Origin: Mya arenaria
Taxonomy: Eukaryota; Mollusca; Bivalvia; Myida; Myidae
Reading direction: 5' to 3'
Length of the DNA stretch: 64,000 nucleotides
Assembly (NCBI RefSeq): GCF_026914265.1
Contig: NC_069130.1
Span: 75,871,070-75,935,069 of the forward strand
The notes under the pieces were generated by a model. The model did not search any database. It was given only the letters and a program-made list of their open reading frames with translations, and had not been told where the DNA came from. The translations under genes and the position numbers were made by a program. Of this stretch, positions 61,214 through 64,000 are shown piece after piece; the stretch's first letter is position 1; each line of letters starts with the position of its first letter.

Positions 61214-62425
61214 ATATGTAGGGTGCACTTAAAATTAGTGTATTTTTCTCAAAATTAACCATTTGACGTTTAATATGATCTTGAACACAATAAAGTGTTT
61301 TAACTTGATTCTGAACATTGTTATATATATGTTATTTTAAAGTGTCTCATGTTAAAATGTTTGGGGGGCATCTTGAATTTAGCAAAGCTGCAAGACCCAC
61401 CAAATGGCCAAAGTCACTTTTCATACACAATGAACATTCGCCTAACACAACAAGGTTTGTACACCCATCACAAATGTGCAATAAGTTTTGTTTTCTCGCT
61501 CACTACGCTCGCTAGTTATTTGTGTATAAAATGTATAAATAATATTGGCGTTATTGCTTGCTGTGATCAATATCAAGTCTTGCTTGCAATGGAATAAGAT
61601 CCAACGGAGGCATATAATACAAGGAAATATGTTACTGTTTGTCTTCTTATATATTCCAGAATTTGAGAAAACGCCCATAACAATCCGTAAATATACATTT
61701 TCCAGGACCCCTTCCGTAACGGACCCACACATTGAAGGTACGTTTCGATACTCGTGCGTTATAACTGAAAAAAGACAAGATAACGTCAATAATAAAACAT
61801 ACGAAAATCAAGCAATATTGTGTTTGTTTTTTTAAATATTTATGCTGTATGCTATTGCTGATTCCAGTCCAAAATGACGCGGTAATCCAGATTCCAGTCC
61901 TAACAAAACACGGTATTCCGGATGCCACGTGGAGTGGATGTTACCCTCATACTACCTTTAGTAATAATATACTTTTCGGTTAGCAATTACAAGGTTTTGG
62001 TGACAAACCACCATATTGTGATGTTATATGGGAGAAAACACTACTGCGGCGTCATAAGATAAGAGTTACTCCCCTTAGACTGTGCGTGAAATCCTCACAA
62101 TGAGTTTCCACTGGTTGCATTCACCCAGCTACAAAGATCACCGATAAACGTGCAGCCGAACATGATTTTATGAACAAACATTTGAATGGAGCTTGGATTA
62201 CTAAAGAATTTATTTCAGCATAATTCTGACACAATATTAGATGCGGCGTAATTCTATCAAAAACCTGTCTCGGAATAAGATTGCAAAAGTTTACTTACTT
62301 AATTACTATAGGTTTATTCTTAGGTAGATGCAGAAACAAGTATAATTTTAATGCATTATTATGACTTTTTTAACTTATTTGACAAAACAATATATGGTTT
62401 GTGTACAGATAAAACATACAATTGA
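61214..62425. other. Intergenic, no gene recognised
   Basis: Includes TCTCGCTCACTACGCTCGCT at about 61493, a phrase typical of repeat borders, and a local duplication of GATTCCAGTCC near 61860 and 61890. No gene is supported. Confidence 0.45.
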
Positions 62426-62577
62426 AACTCGCTATGTCGAACTCTGTTATCTCGACGTTTTGTATATGTCGAACATTTTTTTCAGTTTGGTTATTCACTT
62501 TTTGTATTTCGGTTATATAAAATGTTCGTTATCTCGAAGTATTTCCAGAGGTCTCAACGACTTCGACATAGCGATTT
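62426..62577. mobile_element. Small pogo/Tigger-like MITE
   Basis: Inverted ends CGCTATGTCGAA (62430) and TTCGACATAGCG (62562), with internal TTATCTCGA and ATCTCGAAG motifs. This pattern is characteristic of pogo/Tigger-derived short elements in invertebrates. It is 152 bp and non-coding. Confidence 0.7.
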
Positions 62578-62770
62578 TTGACTTTAATAGCGCTTACTTG
62601 GCGCTTTTATAATTGGGGAATATGTGGACATGTAGCTATTATTTAAAAAAAAAAGCATTAATAAAGGTTAATATTGTACTATCTACACACAAATCATATG
62701 TTTTCTTTGCTTTGACCATTAAAGCTAATACAGTTGAAGACAAATTGTCTTGCCTTCGTGTATTCTTCAC

Positions 62771-63127
62771 TTAAAGCTGCACTCTCACAGACTGAACGTT
62801 TTCACAACTTTTTTTGTGTGTGTCTTGGAACGAGCCAATTTTTGCGAAAATCCATGGAAACCAGTTATATAAGACTGCTGACAAAAAATTAGAATGCAGA
62901 TTGTTATATTTAAGTTCAAAAAATGATTTTGTTTATGTTTTTTTAAACCGTTAGTAACGGTTTAAGCCATAACACATTACGAACGGGAATATGAAAATCT
63001 ACGATCTGATTTTTGTCAGCAATCTTATATCATTGATTTGCTGATATTTATGCAAAAAATTGATCTGTCCAAGACAAAAAATAAGAAGAGTTGTAAAAAT
63101 GGTATATCTGTGGGAGTGCAGCTTTAA
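62771..63127 (+). mobile_element. MITE family A, copy 3 (full)
   Basis: 357 bp from TTAAAGCTGCACTCTCACAG to GGGAGTGCAGCTTTAA. It shares its right TTAA neighbourhood with MITE copy B4, which begins at the next base. Confidence 0.92.
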
Positions 63128-63356
63128 TTAAAGTGACACTCTTTTTCAAAATGGATACATACACATGTATAACAAACCTCAATTTTGACTAATAAACTTT
63201 TAACTACTTACTAAATAATGTATTTATGGAAAATATGAAAATATTGATAACAAGATTTTAGCCGTGTATTTAAAAGCAGAAAGCGCAAAAATAGTAAATG
63301 ATTGGTGAATGCTAAAAGATTACTGTGTATCTTTGGGAGTAAGAGTGCATCTTTAA
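63128..63356 (-). mobile_element. MITE family B, copy 4 (internally deleted)
   Basis: 229 bp with both family-B ends (TTAAAGTGACACTC and GAGTGCATCTTTAA). The central 150 bp present in the other copies are missing. It directly abuts MITE copy A3. Confidence 0.88.
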
Positions 63357-63514
63357 AGTCACATAAAATAAGGCTGGTATAGAATCAAATCCAGATACTA
63401 TACAATGAAAATATGTCCAATAGTTCGCGAAAAGTTAAATCAAAATACAATCCAGGTAGAAGGGCTTTTAAATGTTTAATATCTTTGTATTGATACAATC
63501 ATTAAAAGAAGGAT

Positions 63515-63600
63515 TTTTTTGTTTGTTTGTTGTTGTTGTTTTTTTGTTTTTTTGTTTTTGTTTTTTTTGTTCTTTTTCTTTGGGGGGTGGGGGGGGGGGT
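63515..63600. repeat. T/G-rich low-complexity tract
   Basis: Runs of GTTTGTTT and TTTTTG, then GGGGTGGGGGGGGGGG. It is simple sequence with no further meaning seen; the G-run could adopt a quadruplex. Confidence 0.9.
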
Positions 63601-63727
63601 TCTGGAATTTATGGTTATCTATACTTTTTCCTAGGATAAATTATTGTTGTGTTGCAAAGCATGTGTTGGGATCCTAACGTCATATATTAAAAGTTTGATG
63701 AACCAGACTTTTAAAACATCCTGATTT

Positions 63728-64000
63728 CAGGGGCGTATCCAGGATTTCACGTTAAATGGAGGTGAAAGCATTAAACTTAACGAAAATTATTTTGTTTTAA
63801 GTGTTTGCAGGAGGTTTTTGGGGTACCCCCTCAACAACAATTTTGCGATTTATAGTCCGACATGAAGCATTTTGGTACTTTTTCCCTCCTATATGGAAAT
63901 AAAAAAAGTAAACTTGGACGAGGGTGCGCGCGCTGGATGCGCCCGAGCCCCCCCCCCCACATCCGCAAATTGGGTTGTATTATATAGTAGACCACTTTCA
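63728..64000 (+). mobile_element. Left end of an element related to 45043..46030
   Basis: CAGGGGCGTATCCAGGA closely resembles the start of the element at 45043 (CAGCGGCGGATCCAGGC). A GC-rich CGCGCGCTGGATGCGCCCG and a long C-run follow at about 63925..63958. The element runs out of the window. Confidence 0.55.

Noticed and set aside
61442-61928. Overlapping open frames of 90-115 codons on both strands
   Set aside because: They overlap in opposite directions with no motif, ATG context or splice evidence, as expected by chance.

Overview
The window is AT-rich animal nuclear DNA. It has short exons separated by introns with GT-AG borders, tRNA-derived SINEs, many short inverted-repeat elements and very long non-coding stretches. 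A CARD caspase, RER1 and a secreted protein with two C-type lectin domains, together with the style of the repeats, point to a lophotrochozoan and most likely a bivalve mollusc. I cannot name the species from sequence alone.

Three multi-exon genes can be assembled by hand with consistent splice phases. (1) A CARD-containing initiator caspase close to caspase-2 lies on the minus strand at 18490..26910, with 10 coding exons and about 438 residues. (2) RER1, the Golgi-to-ER retrieval receptor, lies on the plus strand at 33879..38562, with 6 coding exons and 192 residues, followed by a long 3' UTR. (3) A secreted protein lies on the minus strand at 43480..55459, with 10 coding exons and about 492 residues. 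It has a signal peptide, a small cysteine-containing SH3b-like region, a Ser/Thr-rich mucin-like stretch and two C-type lectin domains separated by a short linker. The 3' end of a fourth, unidentified plus-strand gene may be present at 10772..11992. The genes look functionally unrelated (cell death, membrane traffic, extracellular recognition) and each has its own direction, so no operon-like logic applies.

Region by region: 1-2.3 kb holds dispersed repeats and a near-perfect hairpin. 2.3-9.0 kb is a higher-order satellite array (alternating monomers of about 555 and 725 bp) interrupted by one tRNA-Arg-like SINE. 9-13.3 kb holds the possible 3' gene end and two copies of a TTAA-flanked MITE. 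13.9-15.8 kb holds a MITE with a 6-bp target duplication and a 62-bp tandem array. 18-27 kb is the caspase gene. 29-33 kb holds a candidate caspase 5' exon, a decayed LINE fragment, a TIR element and a degenerate minisatellite. 33.4-40.5 kb is RER1. 41-43 kb is decayed repeats plus a second array of the same minisatellite. 43.5-55.5 kb is the lectin gene, whose introns carry at least seven mobile elements or repeats. 55.5-64 kb has no gene I can support and is made of tandem and dispersed repeats.

The most notable points are the domain architecture of the lectin, the caspase whose stop codon lies inside a 40-bp minisatellite and whose active-site pentapeptide reads NACRG, the GC-AG intron in RER1, and a nested repeat landscape that allows relative dating of insertions. 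I found no prokaryote-style defence system, CRISPR array or operon.
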